Position numbers and translations under genes: made by a program
From: Orientallactaga sibirica
Taxonomy: Eukaryota > Chordata > Mammalia > Rodentia > Dipodidae
DNA: 64,000 nt
Assembly (NCBI GenBank): GCA_036365145.1
Contig: JAEOAD010000052.1
Location: 15,742,501-15,806,500 of the forward strand
Direction: 5' to 3'
The notes under the pieces: generated by a model
Database searches by the model: none
What the model saw: only the letters and a program-made list of their open reading frames with translations
Told to the model about the DNA's origin: nothing
Shown here: in pieces, positions 12,856-24,169 of the stretch
Layout: each line of letters opens with the position of its first letter
Position numbering within the stretch: the first letter of the stretch is position 1

Positions 12856-14464
12856 TGTCTGGCTTTTTATGTGGGTGCTAGAACTCAAACTTAGGCCCTC
12901 ATGCTTGCACAGCAAGCATTTGTACTTGCTGAACCATCTCACCACCCCTTGTCTTATCTCGTGGGAGAAAGCCCAGGTTAGAACTGACCCAAGCCCTGGG
13001 GGAGCCTGCACATCTTCCATTGTACCTTGTATCCTTGTCCTCCCACTTGCCAAGTTACTACCTGTCCACGTATCTGCAGAGCCCAGCAGTGGGGCTGATT
13101 GAAGAGCAGTAAGTTGGGGGCGGGGGGTCTCTAGGGAGTTGGCAGTCTCAGTAGAATGTGGACATAGTCCTGCTGTCAACCCCACAGCCTTCCTAGTTTG
13201 TGCCAGGTAGTTCAGTCCCAGACCCTGTAGGATTGAGGGCCATGGAAAAGATTTACATGAATAAGTTGAGGCAGAAGGGAAAGACTGAATTTGCATTAAG
13301 CCCCAAGCAACCATTACCTTCCAAAAGAGATGCCCACAGCCAACAATGGAGCCCAGGAGCGTGATGGTGCTTAATGTGGTTCACAACTGTTCCCAGATCT
13401 TCCGTGTTGCTGGCATTAGGCCCTATGGGTCTGTGAAACAGTATCATTGGATTGGGAGGGAAGCTCTTGCCAGAAGGTAGCAAAATGAAAGAACTCAGGA
13501 AGTAATGGGGAAAGGGAGGGTGGTTGTGTGAGTAGGGAAGTAGGTGGAGCCACAGGGCCAAGGATCTCTAAAGCAAGTGGGTGTGGGGTCACTAGGAGGA
13601 GGTAGGGTGCTTACCAGCAGCTCTTCCCCACGGCAGCCTGGACCCTGAGGTTAACACAGGTGTGCCAGCCAGTTCCTCCCAGGAAGTCCTCTCCTTTGTC
13701 TATAGAAAGGCCATATCAAAGACTCCTGAGAGTACCAGTAAGGATTAAATCTGCTTCTCCCACCTCAAGTGCTCAGGTACTCGCCAACTCCTGGGCTATT
13801 CCCATCCTCACCTGTAGCCATGCCTCAAAGTTTGGTCAAGCAGGTGTAAGATGTATGTCTCCTGGCTACTGCCACTGATGCCTGGAAGGAGTAATGCGGG
13901 CTGGGTGGTTAAGGTCAGGTTAGTGACTGTTGCCGGGCTGTTAGCTGAGTCTAGCAAGAGCTGGCCTCCATCTGGGGTTTGCAGGACTTCACTGGGTTTT
14001 GAGAGATAGGTTTACAAAGATAATGTTAGGAATTGGGCTTCAGAGGTTCACCTAAGTCCTGCAACTGGCCATGGGTATCATTTGAAATACTTTATGTAAA
14101 ACGATGAGGCCGACAAAGGTGGGGTGGGGAGGTAGACTACATATTACCTTGTGAGCCCTTCCATATACCCAGTCTCATGCCTTGAGCCCACTGAGTGGTG
14201 GATCTGTCCCCTAGATACTTGGAGATTCATGTTCACCTTCTTACCTCTAGTAAGGGACTCAGGGCTGAGACTGCAGGAGGACATGGAAGATGGTCTGTAG
14301 CTGCCCCACAAAACACCACAGTGTAGGGTAGAAAGTCTCCACAGTGACTGCACAGTGTCGTTCCAAGGACAGAAACGGAAGCCCACCCATCAGACGAGAC
14401 CTCTAATCACACAGCACAATATGCCTCACCCCTCTGTTGTTTATTTTGGTTTGTTTTTAATTTG

Positions 14465-15135
14465 TTTTATTTTTTGGAGAGAGGAGGACAGCTGCTACCA
14501 ACGAAATCCAGATGTGTGCGCCCCCTTGTGGGCAAGTGCGGCATTGCACCCTTGCGTCACTTTGCATCTGGCTAAACGTGGGACCTGGAGATTGGAACCA
14601 GCGTTCTTAGGCTTAGGAGGCAGGCGCCTTAACCGCTAAGCCATCTCTCCAGCCATTTTATTTTATTTTATTTTATTTTATTTTATTTTATTTTATTTTA
14701 TTTTATTTTATTTTATTTTATTTTATTTTTTATTTTATTATTTTAATTTTTGGAGAGAGACACAGAGAAAAACAGAGACAGGGAGAGGGAGACAGATAGA
14801 GATGGGCGCGCCAGCAGTGTCTCAGCTGCTGCGAACGAAATACAGATACGTGCGCCCCCTTGTGGTCAAGTGCGGCATTGAGCCCTTGCATCACTTTGCA
14901 TCTGGCTAAACGTGGGACCTGGAGATTGGAACCAACGTTCTTAGGCTTAGGAGGCAGGTGCCTTAACCGCTAAGCCATCTCTCCAGCCCCCTTTTTTGGT
15001 TTTTTGAGGTAGGGTCTCACCTCTATCCCAGGCTGACCTGGAATTTACTATGTAGTCTCAGGGTGGCCTTGAACTCACCTACCTCTGCCTCCTGAGTGCT
15101 GGGATAAAAAGGCATGTGCCACCATGCCTGGCTCC
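14465..15135 (-). repeat. Two second-subfamily tRNA-SINEs, (TTTTA)n and B1
   Basis: Second-type tRNA-SINEs lie at 14465-14655 (5' shortened) and 14745-14990. Between them is a (TTTTA)n microsatellite at about 14656-14738. A B1 (-) follows at 14995-15135. They sit upstream of ABHD1 exon 2, where exon 1 should lie. Confidence 0.8.
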
Positions 15136-15149
15136 CCCCCCCTTTTTTT

Positions 15150-15440
15150 TTGCCTCAAGCTAGTGGGGCACCAGATACTAGAGGATAATTCTATTCCCAG
15201 AGTCCATCCTGCAAGACACTGCTTTGTTAGGGAGGTATATAGCATTCAGTCTGAGGAATGGCCAAGTTGCTTCTGTTGATATATTTGGCTAGAGCTCCAG
15301 TTCTGAAGTGTTAGCTGTAGAACTGACCTTGAACTGGGAACTGTCAGCTGGGTGCTGACCTCCTCACTCACTTGGGGGAAAGTCTGTAAACAGTGCCCAG
15401 CAGGTCTCCCACAGGAAGGGTTGTGGTTCTTTGGTTGGTT
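15150..15440 (-). other. Unique stretch; possible ABHD1 exon 1 remnant
   Basis: No clear gene. On minus near 15384-15412 a short stretch weakly resembles the end of ABHD1 exon 1 (a CWAL-type segment). The match is too short to trust. Confidence 0.15.
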
Positions 15441-18400
15441 GTATGTGTGTGTGTGAGAGAGAGATGTATGCACGTGTGCACACCCCATGCACATGCATGC
15501 AGAGGTCAGAAGTTGGGTGCTTCTATCTCTCACCTTACTTCCCTGAGAGTCTTATTGAACCAAATGCTCTCCATGTTTTTGGAGATACTGACCAGGGAGC
15601 ACCAGTGTGCCTCCTGTTTCTGGTCCCGTTAGCACTGGGGTTATGGGCATGCTCAGCCATTGTTTTTGTTTTTGGCTTTCTGTGGCAGGGTCTCACTATG
15701 TTGCCCTGTCCTGGAGCTCACTAGCCTAAACTGGCCTCAAATGCACCATTCTCCTGCCTCAGCCTCCCAAGTGTTAGGATTATACACATGAACCACAATA
15801 CCAGTTTAAGTTATTGTTATTAAAGTAGACTTTTTTTTTTTTTTTGGTGCTCGTTTTTGAACTCAGGCCATCACATATGCTAAGCACACACTCTACCACT
15901 GAGCTATACTCCTAGTTCCTGATTTTTTTTATTTTTAGAGAGAGGGAGAGAATTGGCATGCCAGGGCTTCCAGCCACTGCAATCAAACTCCAGATGCTTC
16001 AGCCACCTAGTGGGCATATGCAACCTTGCACTTGCCTTACCTTTGTGTATCTGGCGTACGTGGGACCTGGAGAGTCAAACATGAACCCTTAGGCTTCGCA
16101 GGCAAATGCCTTAACCACTGAGTCATCTTTCCAGCCTCCTGACTTAATACAAAAATGTAGAAAAGTCTAGATGGGCTGGAGAGATGGCTCAAATGTTAAG
16201 GCCCTTGCCTGTGAAGCCTAAAGACCCGAGTTTGATTTACCCTTATAAAGCCAGATGCACAGGTTGGTGCCTATGTCTGGAGTTCATTTCTAATGGCACA
16301 AGGCCCTGGCACATCAGTTCTCTCTATCTGCCTCTTTTTCTCAAATAAATAAATTATAGGGGTGTGGTGGTGCACACCTTTAATCCCAGCACTTGGGAGG
16401 CAGAGGTAGGAAGAATGCTGAGTTCAAGGTCACCCTGAGACTACATAGTGAGTTCCAGGTCAGCCTGGGCTAGAGTGAGACCCTACCTCGAAAAACCAGA
16501 AATAAATAAATTGTGTATGTGTGTGTTTACACACATGTATATGTTTTTTTGTTTTGTTTTTTAAATATTTATTTGACAGAGAAAGAGGGAGAGAGAATGG
16601 GTGCACCAGGGCCTCCAGCCACTGCAAATGAACTCCAGATGTGTATGCCCCCTTGTGCATCTGGCTAATGTGGGTCCTGGGGAATCGATCCAGGGTTCTT
16701 TGGCTTTGCAGGCAAATGCTTTAACCACTAAGCCATCTCTCGAGCCCTTTTTTTTTTTTTTTTTAGGTTTTTGAAGTAGTGTTTCACTCTAGTCCAGGCT
16801 CACCTGGAATTCACTATGTAGTCTCAGGGTGACCTTGAACTCACAGTGATCCTCCTACTTGTGTCTGGGATTAAAGGCGTGTGCCACCACACCAGTCTAA
16901 ATATTTTATTTATTTATTTTTTATGTGTGAGAGAGAATTGGCATGCCAGGGCCTCTTGCCACTGCATATGAACTCCAGACACATGCACCACTTTGTGCAT
17001 CCAGCTTTACCTGGGTATTGGGTAATTGAACCTAGACCGGTAGGCTATGCAAGCAAGTGCCTTTAACCACTGAGCATCTCTTTAGTATTTTGTTGTTGTT
17101 TCAAGGTCAGATCTCATTCTAGCCCAGGCTGACTTGGCACTCACTCTGTAGACCCAGGCTGGCCTTGAACTCACAGTGATCCTCCTACCTCTGCTGGTAG
17201 TAAAGGCATACACCACCACACCCAGCATGGTTTTTTATATAATTTTTTTTTCGAGGTAGGGTCTTGCTGTAGCACAGCTGACCTGGAATTCACTATGTAG
17301 TCTTAGAGTGGCCTCTGCCTCTTGATGAGTGCTGAGATTAAAGGTTCCACCACACCTGGTCAATTTTTTTTTTCTTAATTGGTGCTGGAGAACCCAGGTT
17401 CTTTAGCATATTAAGCATGTGCTTTACCATTCATGTGTATCGAAAATACTATTTTTTTGAGAAACAGGGTCTTGCTATGTTGCCTAGGCTGGCTCAGAAC
17501 TCCTGGGCTCAAGTGATCTTCCTATATCAGTCTCCCCTAAGACTACTGGTGTGGGTGCCACAGTGCCCAACTTCTATAACACCTTTTTTATTTTTGTTTT
17601 GCTTTTTTAACTTTTATATTTTGTTTATTTATTTGAGAGAAAGAGGCAAATAGAGAGAATGGCACATCAGGGCCTCTAGCCACTGCAAATGAACTCCAGA
17701 CACATGTGCCACCTTGTGCATCTGGCTTACGTGTATCCTGGGGGAATTGAACCTGGGTCCTTAGGCTTCACAGGCAAATGCCTTAATTAAGTCATCTCTC
17801 CAGCCCTCTATAGGCCTTTTGAAAGAAGTTGAATTAATGGGTTTCTTGTTATACTCAGTTACCTAAATAGATTTGTTAAAATTTATTAATTTAGCCAGGC
17901 ATGGTGGTGCACACCTTAAGTCTCAGCACTTGGGACGAAGAGGTAGGACAATTGCTGTGAGCTTGAGGCCACTCTGAGAGTAATTTTGAATTCTTATGTA
18001 TTCACCCTGGGCTAGAGCAAGACCCTACTTCGAAAAAGCAAAAATTTTAAGAACAATTATTTGCAAGCAGAGAGAAATGCTGGAGTGGGGGAAGAATATG
18101 GGTGTGTTTGGGCCTCCTGCCACTGCAAACTAGCTCTAGATACAGGCACCACTTAGTATATCTGCTTACATGGACACTGGGGAATCCAAACTTGGGTTGT
18201 GAGGCTTTACAAGCAAGTGCCTCTTAACCGGTGAGCAATCTGTCCAGCCCACCCAAATAAATTTTAATGAAAAAACTAGCTTTTTTGGATATGTATTATC
18301 TAAATTTCAATCGAGGAAATCTCTTAATTTATCAAAATCTATTTTTTTAGACTTTCTCAGCACACTTCATGTGGAGAGTATAGATTGAATTTAGAACAGG

Positions 18401-18555
18401 GCTTGCCGGGCATGGTGGCATGCACCTTTAATCCAAGCACTAGGGTGGCCGAGGTAGGAGGATCACCATGAATTCGAGGCCACCCTGAGACTACATAGTG
18501 AATTCCAGGTTAGCCTGGGCTAGAGGGAGACCCTACCTTGGGGGGAAAAAAAGGG
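15440..18555. repeat. Dense SINE field
   Basis: Older diverged repeats at 15440-15920 are followed by tRNA-SINE (-) 15925-16138, tRNA-SINE (+) 16173-16350, B1 (+) 16355-16510, tRNA-SINE (-) 16545-16748, B1 (-) 16750-16900, tRNA-SINE (-) 16900-17080, B1 (-) 17085-17226, B1 (-) 17230-17360, old B1 (-) 17455-17575, tRNA-SINE (-) 17595-17805, B1 (+) 17893-18045, tRNA-SINE (-) 18050-18250 and B1 (+) 18403-18555. No gene is seen. Confidence 0.75.
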
Positions 18556-19039
18556 GTTGAATGCGTAAAGATAGGTTTATCCATCTGTCCTGAGCTAGGT
18601 GGGAACCTTGGCCACCCCTCAAGGGAAGTGAGGTCCTGCTAAACTGATAAGAGGTGGTCCCCTGACCCCCAGATACCGGCTCCATCATCCAGCGCAGCTA
18701 ATGAATCACCTACAAAAAAAAAAAAAAAGGAAAGCACGTAGTGTATAGCTCAGGCTGCCCTCCACTCCACCTTTATCTAAATGCCAGGTCACATGGAAGT
18801 TAGCACCCTGCCTCGGAAAACAAAACACACACACATGTACGTCACTTGGGGCGGGAGAACCAGTCATTCAAACTTTCAAAACCAGATTAGCGGTTGCCCC
18901 ATACACTGGAGTAATATACCCACTGGACCGCGCTCCCCTGGAGCTCACGTGTCCAGTATTAGCTCAAGGAGCGGGCAATGCCGAGAGCAGAGAGAGAGCT
19001 GTGGCTCAGGGAGGAACGCGGAAGGTTTGGTAGGTAAGG

Positions 19040-19290
19040 GGATTCCGTGTCTCAAGCTGCCGAATGGCAGCGCATCGGGAACTTTGACTCTTCCGCCCCA
19101 GGTGGCTGCTGCCCCGCCTCTTCGCGACATTGGCGGCCAGTTCAGGTCCATCCCCGCTCCCACTCTGGCAGGGGCGAGAGGTGGCGCTGCGACGTCAGGC
19201 GACCCGGGTCTGGTCCACGCCTAGCCGACCCAAGTCCCGGGCCCTCCTGCGGCCTCCCCTCCGTGGCTGCCATCTGAGTGGCTCCCTGGA
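19040..19290. promoter_or_regulatory. Orphan CpG-rich block
   Basis: A short CG-dense stretch in an otherwise AT/SINE-rich intergenic region, with no recognisable coding exon beside it. It holds AGGTGGCGCT at 19179-19188, which fits the core of a CTCF site, and GACGTCAG at 19191-19198, which resembles a CRE. It lies where the ABHD1 promoter would be expected, upstream of that gene on minus, so it may be the remains of that promoter or an insulator. The flanks (18560-19040 and 19290-19520) are unique sequence with nothing recognisable. Confidence 0.45.
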
Positions 19291-19524
19291 CTCTGAGATG
19301 TCTGAATCAGGCAGCTTGGGGGAATTGTGCAGCCACTGTCACTGGGCCAGGCACTGCCACCACTGGGAGGATATATTTCTCTGCCATGCACACTGGTCAC
19401 AAGCTGTACAACAGTGACTACCCAAACTTAGGTTCAGCCGCTTACCTGTGGCATTCCACCCTCTAGGTTAAGTGTCACTAGGTTGTCTCCTACAACCTCT
19501 ACTAACAGTAAAGGTAAAGGAATA

Positions 19525-20076
19525 GGGCTAGAGAGATGGCTCGGTAGCTAAAGCCTTTGCCTGCAAAGCCTAACCACAGGAGTTCCAGTCCCTAGTACCT
19601 GCATAAAGCCAGATGAAGAGTGGTGCAAGCATCTGGAGTTTGTTTGCAGCAGCTGGAGATAATGGTGGGCCTATTCTCTCTCTCTCCTTGTAAATAAGTA
19701 AAAATATTTTTAAAAGATAATAAGGGCTGGAGAGATTGCTTAGTGGTTAAAGCGCTTGCCTACAAAGCCTAAGGACCCATGTTCAACTCTCCAGATCCCA
19801 CATAAGCCAGATGCACAAAGTGTCGCAAGCACACAAGGTCACACATGTGCACAAGGTGGCTCACATGTCTGGAGTTGGAGTTGCAGTGGCTGGAGGCCCT
19901 GGCATGCCAATTCTCTTTCATTAAAAAAAAAAAAAAAAAAGCTGGGCGTGGTGGCGCACGCCTTTAATTCCAGCACTCGGGAGGCAGAGGTAGGAGGATC
20001 GCCAAGAGTTCGAGGCCACCCTGAGATTACATAGTTAATTCCAGGTCAGCCTGGACCAGAGTGAGACCCTACCTCT

Positions 20077-20110
<34 letters not shown>

Positions 20111-20580
20111 AGGGCTGGAGAGATGGCTTAGCAGTTAAGGCACCTGCCTGCTAAGCCTAACAAACCGGTTCCAATCTCCAGGTCCCATGTTTAGCCAGAT
20201 GCAAAGTGACACAAGGGCACAATGCTGCACTTGACCACAAGGGGGTGCACGCATCTGGATTTTGTTCACAGCAGCTGAGAGACTGCTGGTGTGCCCATCT
20301 CTATCTGTCTCCCTCTCTCTGTGTGTCTGTCTCTCTCTGTGTCTCTCTCCAAAAATAAAAAAATAAAAAGCAGGTGTGGTGATGCGTACCTTTAATCCCG
20401 GCATTTGGGAGGCAGAGGTAGGAAAATCGCCATGAGTTTAATTTCAGGGCCACCCTGAGACTATATAGTAAATTCCAGGTCAGCCTAGGGCTGGAGCAAG
20501 ACCCTACCTTGAAAAACCAAAGAGAAAAGAAAAAAAGAAAGAAGGAAGGAAGGAAGGAAGGAAGGAAGGAAGGGAGGAAA
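19525..20580 (+). repeat. SINE cluster (+) ending in (GAAG)n
   Basis: tRNA-SINEs at 19525-19715 and 19725-19925, B1 19940-20110, a second-subfamily tRNA-SINE 20112-20360 and B1 20370-20530 whose A-tail runs into GAAG repeats (20530-20580). All are on plus. Confidence 0.8.
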
Positions 20581-21700
20581 GAATTTACTCATGACTCATT
20601 CTGTTCCAGGCACTGAATACAGATGCCCCAAGTATCCTATCCCAGTCTTCATTGGAATATAAAGATAAAAAATGTGCTAGAGCAGTGACTTTGCACCTTG
20701 ACTACAGATTAGATCATCTGGGAGTTGTACAAAATACCAGTGATCAGGTACAAGCCCTGATGTAGCTGGTCTAGAGAAGAGCGCTGGTGTGGATATATCT
20801 AAGTTGAACTTCTCTGGAGATTCAAATGTGTCCCACTGAACCCCTAAGACAGGAAAAGGAAGTACTCCCTACAGCTGTGTCGGTGTAACAAGGAGAATCC
20901 CTTAGGCCACATGAAGAATAGTGGGAGAGGGTGAAAACAGAAGCAAATGGGCTGCAGACACTGAGAAATCAAACTGGAGCTGAGCTAGAAGCCTCCTCCT
21001 TGTTGACTAGCTGTCAGGATGCTAGAAAGAGTTATGCAGCCAATTGCTTTCTAGTTGGATTTGGGGGCTGCTCGACAGGAGGAAACCCATGCCTGGTACT
21101 GCAAATCTAATCAAAAGCCTATGGCTGGGGAGGTCATAAACCCTACTTCTGATGCCTGGCTAAGTGGGTATATTATACCAAAAAAATTGCCCTCTAAATA
21201 CTTATGTTGATGCCCATATATTAAGGCTACTCTCACTTCTGGTCAGAGACAGTTCTCTCTTCAAATGGCAGTGACCACTGGGGTGACTCAAAACTCACCA
21301 AAGTGCTGAGAAGTTACAGTGGAGTGTTCAGTACTAAGTGAGACACCTTCATCATACCTTCCAAGGTCCAGGTGATACAGGAATTTTGTGTTCCTTGTAT
21401 GCCAATGCACTGATCATTTGGGGTCCTTGTCCTACGAATTTAAGCAATGAAATCCGTGGACTAGAAGATAAGGTTCAGAGAAATTTTATTATAGGTTAAA
21501 GCTTTAGGAGGACGAAGAGAAGGGGCTTGAGCCCAGAACAAACGGGAAGAGTGCAAGGTGCAGCTCTCACCCAGGGAGGAAAGGGGGGCTGAGAAGCACA
21601 CCTCAAGATGCAGATCTGAGCTTTTTAAGGGAAGTGGCTATGTGAGGAAGACCAGGTTGGCAGGTTACTATGGACAAAAACCAGATTTTACAGCTTTGCC
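20581..21700. other. Unique intergenic sequence
   Basis: No repeat, exon or CpG cluster recognised in about 1.1 kb. No frame of useful length has a matching splice site. Confidence 0.5.
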
Positions 21701-23020
21701 AGTATGTTATTTATTTTTGTTTATTTTTATTTTTTTTTTATTTTTTATTTTTATTTTTTATTTATTTATTTATTTTTTTTTGGTTTTTCGAGGTAGGGTC
21801 TCACTTTAGCTCAGGCTGACCTGGAATTAACTATGTAGTCTCAGGCTGGCCTCGAACTCATGGCGACCTCCTACCTCTGCCTCCCGAGTGCTGGGATTAA
21901 AGGCGTGCGCCACCACGCCCGGCTATTTTTATTTTTTTAAAATATTTATTTATTTGAGAGAAAGAAAGAGGCAGAGAGAGAAAGGGCACACCAGAGCTTC
22001 CAGCCACTGCAAACGAACTCTAGATGCATGTGTCCCCTTGTGCATATGGCTTATGTGGGTCCTGGAGAGTCAAACCAGGATCCTTTGGCTTTGCAAGCAA
22101 ATGCCTTACCGCTAAGCCATCTCTCCAGCTCTTATTTTTGTTTTTTTGAGGTAAGGTCTCACTCTACCCCAGGCTGATCTGGAATTCACTATGTAGTTTC
22201 AGGATGGCCTTGAACTCACCATGATCCTCCTACCTCTGCCTCTGAGTGCCAGGACTAAAGATGTGCGCCACCACACCCAGCTTGCCAGTAATCTTAGGTA
22301 ATGATCAGAGTTTCTGTATCTAGGAAGGGTGCAAGCTTAATCTAGAAATCTTTCCTGCATTACAGGGTTCTGCAAGCTTAGTGACATTTCCTGCTTTTAG
22401 TCAAGGAATTAAAAAATGTTTAGGGCTGGAGAGATGGCTTTAGCAGTTAAGGTGCATGCCTGTGAAGCCTAAGGACCCCAGTTCAATTCTCCAAGTCCCA
22501 CGTAAGCCAGATGCACACAGTTGCGCATGCATCTGGAGTTCATCTGCAGTGGCTAGAGGCCCTACCATGCCCATTCTCTCTGCCTCTGTCTCTAACAAAT
22601 AAATAAATAAAAATAAAATATTAAAAAAAAAGAAAAACCTAAAATCAGGTATGGTGATATGACCAGCTTTACATTAAAAAAAAAAAAAAAGTTTATTGGG
22701 CCGAGTGTGGTGGCACACACCTTTAATCCCAGCACTTGGGAGGCAGAAGTAGGAGGATCACTGTGAGTTTGAGACCACCCTGAGATGACATAGTGAATTC
22801 CAGGTCAGCCTGAGCTAGAGTGAGACCCTACCTTGAAAAAACAAAACAAAAGAAAAGTTTATTGGGCTGGAGAGATGGCTTGGTGGTTAAGGTGTTTACC
22901 TGCAAAGCCAAAGGACCCAGGTTCAATTCCCCAGAACCCACATAAGCCAGATGCATAAGGTAGTGCATGCATCTGGAATTCATTTGCAGTGGCTCGAGGC
23001 CCTGGTGTGCCCATTCTCTC

Positions 23021-23052
<32 letters not shown>

Positions 23053-23075
23053 CCTCTTTCTGTCTCTCAAATAAA
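21700..23075. repeat. SINE cluster
   Basis: T-rich run 21700-21778, B1 (-) 21778-21924, tRNA-SINE (-) 21935-22132, B1 (-) 22137-22282, unique 22283-22420, tRNA-SINE (+) 22423-22620, B1 (+) 22699-22860 and tRNA-SINE (+) 22863-23075. Confidence 0.8.
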
Positions 23076-23189
23076 CAAAATAAAATTAAAATTAAAAAGA
23101 TTAAAAATTTATTTTCTGTTACCCTGACTGCCTAGCCAATTTCTGTCTCCTATCACAGGGACCATTGAGGAAGAGGTGGTGGAAAGACT

Positions 23190-23680
23190 GTAAGAGGCTA
23201 GACATGGGGTGCACACCTTTTGTGGTGGTTTGATTCAGGTGTCTCCCATAAACTTAGATGTTCTGAATGCTAGGTTCCCAGCTGATGGCAACTGAAAATT
23301 AAAGCCTCCTGTGGGCGGTGTATTGTTGAGGGTGGGCTTATGGGTGTTATAGCCAGTTTCCCCATACCAGTGTTTGGCACACTCTCCTGTTCCTGTTGTC
23401 CATCTTATGTGGGCCAGGGGGTGATATCCACCCTCTGCTCATGCCGTCATTTTCCCTGCCATTGTGTAGCTTCCCCTTGAGTCTGTAAGCCAAAATAAAC
23501 CCTTTTTTCCTAAAAGCTGCTCTTGGTCAGGTGATTTCTGCCAGCAATGCAAACCTGACTGCAACACCTTTAATCCCAGAAGAGGTAGGAGGATTGCTGT
23601 GAGTTTGAGGCCACTCTGAGACTCCATAGTGAATTCCAGGTCAGCCTGGGCTACAGCAAAACCCTACCTTGAAAAACCAG
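23190..23680 (+). repeat. B1 SINE split by an LTR
   Basis: The B1 5' part (to 23220) and 3' part (from 23567) are continuous across GTGCACACCTTT / CCTTTAATCCC once the LTR between them is removed. The B1 is therefore the older element. Confidence 0.8.
23221..23566 (+). mobile_element. Solo LTR, ERVL-MaLR-like
   Basis: A 346-bp element beginning TGTGGTGGTTTGATTC and ending GACTGCAACA (TG...CA), with AATAAA near 23496 as an LTR poly(A) signal. The 5-bp direct repeat CCTTT flanks it at 23216-23220 and 23567-23571. The start and end resemble rodent MT/ORR1 MaLR LTRs. There is no internal region and no coding capacity. Confidence 0.8.
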
Positions 23681-23684
23681 AAAG

Positions 23685-23747
<63 letters not shown>

Positions 23748-23977
23748 AGAAAGAGAGAGAGAAAGAAAGAAAGGAAGGAAGGGACAGAGAGAGAGAAGAA
23801 GGAAGGAAGGAAGGAAGGAAGGAAGGAAGGAAGGAAGGAAGGAAGGAGAAGAAAGAAAGAAGAAAGAAGAAAGAAGAAAGAAGGAAATTAAGAAAGAGAA
23901 AGAAAGAAGGAAAGAAGAAAGAAGGAAATTAAGAAAGAGAAAGAAAGAAAGATAGAAAGAAAAGAAAGAAAGAAGGA

Positions 23978-24017
<40 letters not shown>

Positions 24018-24026
24018 AAAAAAGAA
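23681..24026 (+). repeat. Polypurine microsatellite (GAAA)n/(GGAA)n
   Basis: About 345 bp of almost pure purine on plus: GAAA, then GGAA, then GAA and GAAA units. It grew from the A-tail of the preceding B1. Open frames through it on both strands are artefacts. Confidence 0.95.
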
Positions 24027-24039
24027 AGGGGAGGAGGTG

Positions 24040-24165
24040 CTTTGCAATATTGTCTTGCAGATACAAAATGCTCGTGGTATTCATGACCTCACCATGGCTG
24101 ATGCTACTTACACAAGAGCTGCATAATAGGAGGGGGAAAAAATGCTGACATCAAAATAGAAGAGG
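24040..24165 (+). mobile_element. L1 3'-end fragment
   Basis: Shares blocks such as CATGACCTC, CATAATAGGAG and GACATCAAA-type motifs with the better L1 tail at 54216-54475. Truncated. Confidence 0.5.
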
Positions 24166-24169
24166 GGGG

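Larger units (their letters stand above)
10557..14405 (-). pseudogene. ABHD1: ABHD1, degenerate alpha/beta-hydrolase gene
   Basis: Most ABHD1 exons are recognisable on minus in the right order, but the frame is broken repeatedly. Approximate pieces: 14250-14405 (TFYPTLWCF, then an in-frame TGA at 14259-14261), 13812-13991 ([23 protein letters not shown]), a CRGEELL exon near 13605-13632, 13320-13440 (NTEDL, NHIKH; the GISFG nucleophile elbow at 13320-13334 is in another frame), 13065-13250 (NYLAQ, SLETP, shifted), 11235-11662 (KVVDVHF, split by SINEs and lacking about 4 nt), 10983-11143 (FGYNDC, SADDPFS, two single-base losses near 10992 and 11050) and 10557-10829 ([13 protein letters not shown]). 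Ser, Asp and His of the triad are still present at DNA level. Human ABHD1 is about 405 residues. Exon 1 is not found with confidence. A few single-base gaps could be sequence error, but the SINE insertion and the multi-base deletions could not. Confidence 0.85.

Noticed and set aside
23629..24047. Lys/Glu-rich and Ser/Phe/Leu-rich open frames on both strands
   Set aside because: Pure microsatellite (GAAA/GGAA) translation.
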